Source of the DNA: Malachius bipustulatus
Lineage: Eukaryota > Arthropoda > Insecta > Coleoptera > Melyridae
Length of the DNA stretch: 64,000 nucleotides
Direction: 5' to 3'
Assembly: GCA_910589415.1 (NCBI GenBank)
Contig: OU342637.1
Coordinates: 28,240,162 to 28,304,161, forward strand
Position numbers and translations under genes: made by a program
Notes under the pieces: generated by a model
Databases searched by the model: none
What the model was told of the DNA's origin: nothing
What the model saw: the letters and a program-made list of their open reading frames with translations, nothing else
In this document: one piece after another, positions 1-10,700 of the stretch
Position numbering within the stretch: the first letter of the stretch is position 1
Layout of the letters: every line of letters starts with the position of its first letter

Positions 1-1318
1 GACGATGTATCATAGAACCTTTTTAGCATCCCCTTTCTCTTCCTATCGTATTGCAAAGCTAAGTAGAATAGAGATGTATAACATTATTGTGTAAAATATC
101 CGCTGTTTCATTTCGCCCCGGTGTTGAAGACAGTTGTCGTGTATATTTTTATATTCAAATTTTATGTGATCATGATTTATGAAAAATCTCACAAAATTTG
201 AATCATCAAAGCTAATTATAAGGAAACATTCCATTTTTGTATTGTAAATTGTACGCTAAAATAAATAGTTTTGTACAATATAATATCAATATTTTATTTT
301 ATCCTTAGCAATAACATTCTCCTAAAACCAATAAGAGTTCTATCTTCTTAGAATCTCCTGAATAGACTGTTCGCGTTGTCTTTCTCCGTCTAGGCAAGGT
401 TACGGATCCTTTCTGCGACTAAATAAATCATTATTTGGAGCTTTTAGGCTATGGATCTCCTGTTTTTCTAGAGAAAAATTCCTTACAAACTGAAAATTTT
501 AATTTTTTTATTTCAACGAAGCTTATTTATGGTAAACGGCTGGGTGAATTTATAGTGGATGAGTTATATTTATTGGGAACAGTTGTTGTTTAGTAGACTT
601 TCAAAATTAAATCAACAATCCTGATGAGATCGAGAACGTTGATTACGCTTGAGGTCTCCTGTCCGCTTAATTAGAACTGCATCCTCTGCGTAATCCATTT
701 CACAACCAATTTCTGCAATTGGACGTAATTTGTTCCCCATTACTATTCTTGAACCTGTGATAGGCATGACGAAGCACCTAAATTAATGACAATGATTTCA
801 TTTTTAAAGCATCAGCGAAACGGAAGTAGTAAAAGCTCTCATTTCAATTTGGTGCTTTTTTGAAATGCGTTTTTGTATTGGTAAACATGAGAATTACATC
901 CAGTAAAAATTATTAATTGAAAAAATTTAATAAATTGGGAAATTGTTATAATTTACAAAATGGCAAAATATTGATGAAATCAATAAATCAATATGTTATG
1001 GCAATATAAGAATTTTCAAGTTCTTGATAATCTTTTGGCCGCAGGTAAGGTGACACTTTTTAGTGGTAGAATTATTAGTGAAGAAAAGAAGGACTCTTAA
1101 AATATCTCTCAGATACGAGGTGCTCCCGATCCCTACTCATATACTATATGAAGCTCAGAAAAAAGGTAAGGAGAAAAAAAGGAAACAAAAAGAAAGAAAA
1201 AAAAAACAGAAAAAAGCAAAGAGAAATTTGAAGGGTGTGCTGTTATTCAACCTTGCGTCAGACGTTCCAAAGGTCTGTGACTTATGGAGCGAGCGTTCCA
1301 ATGCCTAAAATAACACAC
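1..1318. other. Non-coding AT-rich DNA, no gene recognised
   Basis: No ORF here resembles a known protein. The stretch around 1015-1090 resembles 6463-6550 (shared phrase tcttttggcc, then a gtagaatt-rich segment), so part of it is a dispersed repeat. The plus-strand ORF at 1063-1308 starts with GTG inside that repeat and is mostly a lysine-rich run from an A-rich tract, so I do not call it a gene. Confidence 0.5.
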
Positions 1319-1370
1319 ACATAAATAACAGGGTGTATCTTTTATTACGAAAAAAAAATTTTATACAGAT

Positions 1371-1891
1371 TCTTTGGTCAAAAATAAACAAAAAATTTAA
1401 CATTTAAGATTACAGAGTATCAAAAAATATTATATTTTATTTTTTTGAAGATTTCTTGGGAACCGTATGAGATACAGAGCTCAGATTTTTAACAGATCTT
1501 ATCTGTTGATGATATAAGCTACTTTTTAATGCTCCAATGGCGGAGATGAGTTGCCTGGGGGTCTTTTACCCCTAAGACCTTATTTTTAACCGCCAATATT
1601 TTCTACATAAAAAAAATCTTGGTCATAATTGCCAACGGAAACCTTTTTGGAGAAAACGGCCATTTACGATGAAAAACTGTCGGAAAATGAAGCCGAAGGA
1701 AACTTCGTTCAATCCTAAAATCCCCGTCAATGGCACATGCGAAAAACTGATTTGGTATTTAAAAGGTATAAGTTCCATATCTAAAACGGTGCCACATAGA
1801 TCTTAACAATCTTTTTTTGACACCCCGTATATCAAAAACGGTGCATTTCAGGACAGTAATTGGAAATTTTTTCTTTATTTTTGACCAAAGA
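1371..1891. repeat. Inverted-repeat element, about 0.5 kb, unclassified
   Basis: A 28-nt segment at 1371-1398 (beginning tctttggtcaaaaataaac) recurs in reverse complement at 1864-1891 with about one mismatch. The interior has no coding capacity. A phrase gacaccccgta near 1820 resembles the ends of other repeats in the window. No clear target-site duplication was found, so the true ends may lie outside these arms. Confidence 0.4.
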
Positions 1892-2179
1892 CTCTTTACT
1901 CAAAACTGGATACATTTATTTGGTGATCTGTAGAAACAAGAGGTAAGGAGTATCAACCCTAAAATTCATTATACAAAACTTAAGTTTGAGATATTTTTTT
2001 AATTTATTTTTTATTTTGAATTTTTTGTTTTCCTTTGAAATTTCCACACAATAGAAATATTTCCGGATATTTTTTATTCCAAACGGAAGACCATAGTGTT
2101 TGGAAAGTATTGCAGCAAAAAAAATACAAAAAGTTAAAGTACATTTTCTACAAATTATATTTGGAGACATTTAAATCTA

Positions 2180-2873
2180 CAGTGAAAACCGGATATAACG
2201 ACATTGAGGGGACCATCAATATGCGGTTGTTATAGCCGATAGTCGCTATAGGCAATAATATGCATTTTTTACTAACTGACACCACATACCACATGATATT
2301 ATGTATGTAAATTCAAAGGATTAAGAGGTTTTCTTTGTCTTTCCAAATTGTAGAAATAGTTAAATGCGATACACCACATTCTTTTGCAATACTTGAATTT
2401 GTTTCACCATTTTCTAATCTCCATATTATGTGAGATTTTTCTTTAATTGTAAACACTTTTCGTTTCCGTTCCGTCATCGTGCAAACCACGTTGGTAACTT
2501 AAGACTAAAGGCTAAAGGGCAAACAGTCTCAGTTCGCTCCTCAACCATCCTATTCGGAGAAATACCAAAATCACCTCCATTGTCCGATCACGTAATAAAA
2601 AACCAAATAAAAACAGGCCCTCGCCCGATGACGGGAAGCTTAAAATTAAGAATTTACAGCATAAACATCCGTCGGTCGTTATTATAACCGACACGATTCC
2701 GTGAAAAATCCAAGATTACTACGTCGCTATTACCGATACGTCGCAATAACCGATGTCGTACTAAACGGTTTCTATGTAAGGTGATTTTTATGAGACTAAA
2801 CTGGGACTTCGACATTTGGTCGTTATATCCAGAACGTCATACTAAACGATGTCGTTATAATCGGTTTTCACTG
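2180..2873 (-). mobile_element. Non-autonomous Tigger/pogo element with TIRs and TA duplication
   Basis: The element begins CAGTGAAAACCGGATATAAC at 2180 and ends with the inverted counterpart at 2847-2873, matching at about 25 of 27 positions. Both ends are flanked by TA (2178-2179 and 2874-2875), the target duplication of the Tc1/mariner/pogo superfamily. At about 694 bp it is too short for a full transposase. It keeps only the N-terminal DNA-binding segment on the minus strand, so it is an internally deleted copy of a Tigger-like element. Confidence 0.75.
2313..2477 (-). pseudogene. Tigger/pogo transposase N-terminal fragment (CENP-B-type HTH)
   Basis: Starting at ATG 2477-2475, the minus strand encodes about 54 residues before TGA at 2315-2313. 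Motifs seen are MTERKRKVFTIKEK, then IIWRLENGETNSSIAKECG, then TISTIWKDKEN. This is the first helix-turn-helix of the CENP-B/Tigger/pogo family, normally followed by a second HTH and a DDE domain of several hundred residues. Both are absent here. The fragment could bind element ends at most and cannot catalyse transposition. It lies inside the TIR-bounded element at 2180-2873, which supports the assignment. Confidence 0.75.
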
Positions 2874-2940
2874 TATTTCTTTAGTTTCGTATATAGTGCA
2901 TGTTAGGGTTAATTTACTCCTTACCTCTTGTTTTATCAGA

Positions 2941-3123
2941 TGACCAATGGAATGTCTCCATACATAGATATGGGATGCTATATGGGCGTGATAGATTTTT
3001 CTTCTGAGTTCAGAAATAAGCTAAAATCGGAGGACATCTTCAATACGAGAAACATTATTGAAGAAACTCATCGGGAACTCCGAGGGATTTTTTTAGAGAC
3101 TTTCTTGGGCATTTTTTTTAAAG
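2941..3123 (+). CDS. Exon-like open segment, gene unknown
   Basis: A pyrimidine-rich stretch ending tttatcag precedes 2941, and a strong donor (AAAG/GTAAGT) follows 3123. The 183 bases between are open in the frame starting ATGACCAATGG. They encode about 61 residues of mixed composition, including DMGCYMGVIDFSSEF and NIIEETHRELRGIFLETF. I do not recognise the protein. The left edge overlaps the inverted repeat at 2904-2947, which argues that the acceptor may be transposon-derived. It could be an orphan internal exon, a TE-borne coding scrap or chance. Confidence 0.25.
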
Positions 3124-3515
3124 GTAAGTCACATTACAAATTATAAAAAGTATCTTTCTAGGTTTGATCGATCTTAAGACAGATAGTACAAAGAACAGAG
3201 AATAGAATCTTCAAACATATAAAATGTATAATAAGGAAGTTTAACTTATCTAGATGAACATTTAAAAGTCAAGTTTGTTTAAAATTGAGTAGGTAATAAT
3301 ACCAAAAAAACTAAATATAATTTTTTGCAAAATTTTTGTTTAATTTTATTAATTTTTTCACGATTAGAAATGTGTTGAGACTATTCAAAAATAGAATTCT
3401 ACTGAGATGTTCCGATTAATTTCGATTTTAATATTGTGACTTGTCTCAAAGTTTCTGTTCCTTCTAAGAATTTATTAAAATTTTGACAATCTGAACGTGG
3501 AAGTTTTTTTTTATA

Positions 3516-4715
3516 CAGGGTGTCCCATAATATGTGGGCAATCTCCCGGATTTGGGTAAATTTCGTAAAAATAAATGGAAAAATAGCTATAAAATTAATT
3601 CCTCAGAGACACCCCTACAAAGATATTAGCTGTTGAAGTTGAGGGTTGAAAATCAATTTTTTACAATAACTTTTTTATTTCTTGGCCGATTTTGATAATT
3701 TTTGGTTTTATTTTGTATTATTTGGGACTGTTTAGAATAGTGTTTCATAATCTTTGGTAGCACATACATAGACCTCGGGATGGCATAACCCCCTCATTCC
3801 TCGAAAGAAAACAATAAAAATAATAATTTTACAGTTTTTTAAGGTTAAGTTTCTTTTTATTTGATATTTTTTACATAAAAAATGTATCTTTATTTATTTC
3901 GATAGAGCGAACCGTTATCGAGATAAACGTCCTTCTAATAGGTGATGCGTCGCAGGAACTTTCTAAATTTCAAGTAAATTTTAACAAGATGGCTGAACTT
4001 TGACAGTAAATTGAGCAGGAAACAAAACAATAACTTAATTAAATACACGTCAAATAGTGTCAAAGATTTCATTTCATGCTGATTCAATTCTAACTGATTT
4101 TAAAATGAGTTACACAAACGCTGAATACGCAGAAAATCAGTTAGATTTGAATCTGCATGAAATGAAATTTTTGACACTGACGTGTATTTAATTAAGTTAT
4201 TGTTTTGTTTCCTGCTCAATTTACTGTCAAAGTTCAGCCATCTTGTTAAAATTTACTTGAAATTTAGAAAGTTCCTGCGACGCATCACCTATTAGAAGGA
4301 CGTTTATCTCGATAACGGTTCGCTCTATCGAAATAAATAAAGATACATTTTTTATGTAAAAAATATCAAATAAAAAGAAACTTAACCTTAAAAAACTGTA
4401 AAATTAGTATTTTTATTGTTTTCTTTCGAGTGAATGAGGGGGTTATGCCATCCCGAGGTCTATGTATGTGCTACCAAAGATTATGAAACACTATTCTAAA
4501 CAGTCCCAAATAATACAAAATAAAACCAAAAATTATCAAAATCGGCCAAGAAATAAAAAAGTTATTGCAAAAAATTGATTTTCAACCCTCAACTTCAACA
4601 GCTAATATCTTTGTAGGGGTGTCTCTGAGGAATTAATTTTATAGCTATTTTTTCATTTATTTTTACAAAATTTACCCAAATCCGGGAGATTGCCCACATA
4701 TTATGGGACACCCTG
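3516..4715. mobile_element. 1.2-kb foldback element (long near-perfect palindrome)
   Basis: The left arm (3516-4101) and right arm (4133-4715) are reverse complements over about 585 bp with only scattered differences, around a 31-bp spacer. The ends read CAGGGTGTCCCATAATATG and its inverse. The spacer and adjacent right arm contain a short plus-strand reading frame from ATG 4105 beginning MSYTNAEYAENQ. This resembles the first residues of DUF4817-type transposon proteins (YTNxEYA...). The element is therefore probably an inverted duplication of the 5' end of a DUF4817/DDE transposon. A left TA is present, but a matching right TA is not. Confidence 0.8.
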
Positions 4716-7700
4716 AAAATTATTATTAATCTGCAATTGTTTATTTGAGTAAAATAAATCTAATTTTTATGCAGTATGAAGTAAAAATTTATTTTATTTT
4801 ATATTCTAAGTAGAGTCAATAACATCAAGTTTCCATTATTTCAAATTATACTCACGTGACATTAAGAAAAACCAATTTCACCAAAATAATAAAATGAGAA
4901 GTCTCTCTCTTCAGATTAGGTACTCTTATAGTTGCAATATATTCCTATTAAATGAAATAATTGCGACATGAGTTCCTTTTTACATAAAAATGCAAATTTT
5001 AATAATTTATGTCAAGTTAATAAACTTACAACTATAACCATCAATTCGGATATAGATATCAACATATTATTACTCGTAATAGTAAATTCCCTTAAACCTT
5101 TTTTCCTTTATAAAAATCATCCTATTTGCTATAAAAAATAACGATAATGAACACTATAAAATATTCCACCTTGCAACCAGTACCTTTCCTGCTCCCTGGT
5201 GTGATCCTGTGGCGTGTTCCTGGAATGCTTATTTTTCAGGTCATTAGATTTAATGAAGGACCCAATGGGCCTATTTATATGTAAAGGTTAGCCGGAGAAG
5301 ATGGATTTGATTAGAGGCAGAGAATGCACTAGTTTGGAATCCCAGCACGTCCATCCCTCAGTTAGGGGTAGTAAATAGGGGTTGGAATATCCATGGAAAA
5401 GAAAGCGACAACAACATTCCCTGTTGTTTGCATGGTAATAGGTATCGATATTCGAGGGGAAAATGGCTGTAATCGACAGTGATTAAACATGATGAGTTTG
5501 TTTTACATCGATTTGTCCCTTTTCCCTTTTTTACCTATTCGATTCGAGCTGATAAAATAGCCGTTACTTATCTATGATCGAGTAACGGTTAGCGTCTGTA
5601 TCTCTTCGTCTATTCCGTATCGTTTTATATTCTAGTATCGCTTGACCTTTGGAATGTCTAAACAGGAATTTTATTACATGGACCAAATACAAATTACCTT
5701 TGGAGACTTTCACTTAATGATCCTGCAAAAGCTATTGTTTATGGACTTTTAATAGGTAAATAAAATAAATTCAGATTAAACAAATTTTATTATTTTCGGT
5801 GAAATGCTAACAAGTAATTATAACCTCCCATCACCTCATCGAAATAGGGTAGCAGCGCCACCTACGGTTCGTTTGAAGATTGGAACTAACTTGGTTCTTA
5901 GTTACCACTTACCTGAAAAGTTATTTCTCCAGGATTGCAGTAACGATTTATGTTAAAAGTAACGGGTATAAAATCACAGATCAGTTTTCCATCATTCTTC
6001 TAACTGTGACGCTTTGATTCCTAAAACTATTGGAATGCACTGTGGATTTTCAGGAAATGGGAGCTATCTTTCATTTATTTTCGCTTGCTTTCCAATAATC
6101 ATTAAATGCACTTGTTTGTTTTCTTTGGAATTTCGTTTGCATGTTAATGCTACTGACGATGCAAAAAAGAATTAACTAGGAATGCCAGATCAGCAGTGTC
6201 ACAATCAACAGACTAATTAAGATCTTTGATTAGGGTTCAATCAACGGTATTATGGTGTAATTGCGTGAATAAGTACCGAAATAATGGAAAAACAGAAATC
6301 AAAATTGAACGGAATTACTTACTGCTAATGCAGGGTGATCCATGATTAATGAATGAATGTCAACAGTTTGCAACGATTTGATGAAATCAAACCATATTTA
6401 GCAGGGACTCGCCTCTACTGAGGCTCTTCAAGAATTACCAATGTGATCCAGGAGTATAAAATTTTCAAATTCTTAATATTCTTTTGGCCAGGTATGGTAG
6501 AATTTTCTACCACTAGTTTCTAGTGATAGAATTAGTAAAGACGAGCTCTGAAGATATCTTTTTCTAGTATGGTTAATTCTTAGATTAAGCGAAATAAGCA
6601 GGCGACATCTATGATGAAATTAAGTTAAAATTCAATATATACAGTTTCAAGATTGTACGTCTAGAAAGAAATATAATGAAAGCATCTGATAAACGAACTA
6701 AAGAAACTGCAGATCGTACATCTCGAGACTAACGAATGAGTCGTGTAACATCTAGCTTGCATCTCAGATGTCGATCTTGCACATCTGATCATCTAAACCA
6801 ACCTAAAACTTTCATTCCTTTGTTTTATTGCTTTTCAAACAGTAGGAATAATTTATTCATCCTATAAAGTGTCTTGTAAATTTCAACTTTGCCCTGAAGT
6901 GAACCTGCGTCTACGATAAATCCTTCTTAAATGTATCTAATTAATATTTAAGCACCAGTTTCGCGTTTTGCATGTGAAATTTTCACGAGTAAACTCTCGT
7001 TATACAAATCAATTTCTTCAACAGCTTAGGTATAAATCATTCGGTAGCCAAATAAGAAAGTTCCAATTTTGATAGACAAGCGTCAAAATTCCGTCGGCTT
7101 TCCGGGACATGAGTGGAAAATTTCTCCCTCACTTTAGTAGCTTGTAATTCATTTTCCTAGCTTCCAACACAATTATTCCTAGCAGCAAATTAATTTAAAC
7201 TGAACTGGTGGTGAAATAAGCGCCATAAGCTTCATATCACTACATTACGAGATGAGTTACGACTTTTCAGGCATGTTGGGTTGCTCAATAGGTAATATAT
7301 TACTACCTCAGACTTCTCACTAAGCCCCCTCGGACGATATAATTATATGGCTACCGAGTATTGAATTGTACAAATTGAATTCATCCAAGCTTTGGCGTAA
7401 TGGACCTGCTCTACATCAAAATAATTTAATCTCTAAGAATAATAGAACTTATAGCTAGAACAGAAGTTTATAATACTTATGTACAATCATCATAATATCT
7501 GCTGCTGTATGCATGGAAGTGTGAACGGCTGATGGTGTCTAAAGCTATTTTATTATTTTTCTATATAGTTGTAGAGAAAATAGTATCTTCTACTCGCGGA
7601 AAAACGCAATTACTCCTAAAATAAAGATTTTCCGTATCAACATATTGCAGCATCTAAGTATTTGGCTTGTTTAATGGATGCAATCGGGTCCAGATGCATA

Positions 7701-10700
7701 TGAAAAAGCCGTGTAGAGTCCTCGTCGGGTCAGGGCCCATGCGGCCGGTGGTTTTAAGCTTGAAGGCACTGATCGACTGCCAAACTGCCGATCGTCGACG
7801 CTGAGCTGAGCTGAGTGGGATAAGAGCAGTTGAGAGCAGCTGCCACTCGCATGTAAATGACGAGCTGTGATTGGCCTCTACCTTTTTTTCAATAATCGTA
7901 GGGAAAGAGATTTAAAAATTATAGAACTATTCAAATCTAAAGGCAGCGTTAATAATTGAGCTATTGTTTCATTTAATTTTTTTCAACAAATAAAAAGAAA
8001 GGGTTTAATGACAGGTAAAAGCAAATACATATTAATAAATTCGTGTGATATTAATAATGATTATAAATTTTCAGGGATAAAAAATAAAATAAAATACCTT
8101 AACTACTGCCAGGTATAGAAGAAAAAAAAATCGTCCATAACTCCCTGAACTTTGCTCATAAAATTGTAGTAAGACGCATTTAATTGATAAATAAACGACA
8201 TCATCGGAGTAAGGGCAGGAGTGGAACCAATAACTTTTTTATAGCCGGGATGCTCATGACACCGTCAAAGTTCTTGGGTGAGGTTCAATAAAACTTGGAC
8301 AGTTAACGATAAGTAAATAAACTAATTTGATCAAAAAACTACCCTTACCTGCTATCTCATTATTGGGTATTGACTACGCTTAGGTCTATCTGGAGGACTA
8401 TTCAGTGCTCATATCAGTTAACAAGTCGTCTTGTAGCGGGTGTGCAAAAAAAAACCTAAGCAATTTTTTCTTTAAGAATTTTGGGAATCTCCAAAAAAAG
8501 TTTTTAATTTTAATTGTCACTAAATTGAATTTTTTATTAGTGCCACAGATTGGATTTAAAGGTTGTAGAGGTCGAGGAAAATCATAGCACACTTTAATTC
8601 AAGAATAATTTTCCTTGTATTTCGACGCTGCAACGCCTTGATTTTTTAGCAAATGCAAAAACTTTCTAAAAGTCCCAAAATTATTCAAGAAAGAGAGGAC
8701 GGACGTTTTGGTTTTCAGCTAATCATATGCCCCATTACCGATTATAGTTGCATTCTATAAAAAATTCAAATAAATATAAATTTTTCCGTTACAGATCGTT
8801 CAAAGGGCTCCTGATACGACATTTAATAACAAATTTGTGTACATTTCCTCGCCCTTCTTACTATTCCAGTCTTCTTCTAGATGCTTTCAGCGGCGTAATA
8901 TTGTTCTCCTCTGGTGTGATATTCCGAGGGTGTTGCAATAACTTGGACATATCGCATACGTACACCGGTCTAATGGATTGAAAGCAGCAATGGCGCGTTT
9001 ATCCTGACGGTGTTCGGTTTCCAGGACCCCATTTGCGGGATCAAATCGTGTGTGAGGAGCTGCCGAGTTACCCTTTGTGGTTTCTAATAAACCTAAGGGT
9101 AGCAGTGGAGGGGAACAATGAGAAAAGCTCTGATACAAATGTATGTAATCATTTAAGATTAAGAAGAATAGTGGTAGTGATATAACTTATGCATAAACAT
9201 AGTTTTATGAAATATGGTTTGAATTTTAGAGGGGGAAAATAAGTTTTGCGATTTAAAATAATAGGTGTAAACGACCCCCCCCCTCCCCCGATTTATTAAA
9301 TTTATTGGTGAGCAAAAAAATTGCTAAAGATATATAGCAATAAAAAAATTACCATAAATTACACAACGTCATAAAAACTGAATTTAAAACTCTGAAATTA
9401 TCCCTCTCCAGACATCATTTCCTAGAAACCGTGTTCAAAAAGTAGGAACTCAAACAGAGCCCTCCCATTCGTGATGCTGCATCGATTCTGAATACGGAAA
9501 GTTCAGGAGTTCTGCGAGCAGTCTCACAAGTAGTTTCACGTTTATGCACAAATATCAAAAGTTAATTTGATCACTTTAATGAGACTTTGAAATTCAAAGC
9601 GTGTTAATACTTCCAAATAAGTGATGCCACTTAGAAGAGTTATCTTAATAATTTCCGCTGCACTTCTCGAGCACGCAAACAAACTTCATACGTGGAATCG
9701 CTTACAACTGAATCATATTCGAAGCGTGATCAAAGACAGGCGACATTATGACGCTTTACAGGTTAACAAGGTATCTCAAAGACTTTAAAGTATCTCTAAG
9801 CCGTAAAGTTTTTTGCTTCTGTAGAGTTTGGAAACTAGTTCCCAAAAAACGTTGTTCGTGACCAATTTGATTATCGCTGCTAATTACGTCAGTAGTCCAT
9901 ATTAAAATTATTTGAGTTGAGATTATGAAATTAAATTATGTGGTTGATTTGAAAAGGTTAAGAAATGCAACATCAGAAGAAACAGATAATGGTTCTTCTA
10001 TTATAGACTAAGAGCTGGTGGCCGAGGTGCTATGATCGTACCTCCGGCTGGTGGTTGGCGGAACCATCCCCAAGGATTCAACTCAAAACCCCTGAAAAAG
10101 GCTGAAAATTTACGTATTAGATGTTAGAAGGTCGTAAATGGAATATCCGACTAATATAATAATTACTCTAATTATTAGATAATGCGTCAAAACATCAGAC
10201 CGAGGTGACATAAAATAAAAACAGATTAGAGGGTATCTGACACCCCTTTAGCAGTTACCTGGCCGTCTGACGAATAACATGCTTCATCTATGACCTCCAA
10301 AGAAGTAATACTTAAATTTTTAGCCGAAAGTAGAACATTTTTTGACCGAGTTGAATCCTTGCAGACGTCTACTAGTACAAGACCCCACTGACAAAACTAG
10401 CATCGTGCACCCCAGACGTCGTCGTTTGGTGATCTTGGAGATCTTCCTTCTAATTACACCTCATTGGCGAGTCACGTCATCGGTGCTCAAAAATCCTGAA
10501 AAAAATTTCTTTCTTTGGCTAAAATTAGGCATTTTATGCTTCCAGTAGTTTTCCTGAAGAAGCTTTCTTATCCATCAATTGATCCATGAAAGTCTATGAC
10601 GTTCTTTTTTGTATTTTTTCCAAGAGAAGAAAATATTTTAATGAAAAAGTCTATGTTTATGTATGTCTAAAGAATATGGCTGATTTTTTAAGGATGATTA

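Larger units (their letters stand above)
1921..2947. repeat. Outer inverted repeat pair flanking a Tigger element
   Basis: Bases 1921-1961 (containing aacaagaggtaaggagta and then caaccctaa) match the reverse complement of 2904-2947 with few differences. The Tigger/pogo element at 2180-2873 sits between the arms. The simplest reading is an older inverted-repeat element into which Tigger later inserted. A foldback origin from one duplication is the alternative. Confidence 0.45.

Noticed and set aside
8887..9138. Minus-strand ORF with protein-like stretches (NGVLETEHRQDKRAI)
   Set aside because: I could not relate it to any family or find consistent splice sites. It may be an old TE scrap.
10010..10100. 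tRNA-like sequence (ggtggccgaggtgct ... ggattcaactc)
   Set aside because: The A-box resemblance is good, but the B box is poor and no cloverleaf can be drawn. It is weaker than the two SINE-like heads that were kept.
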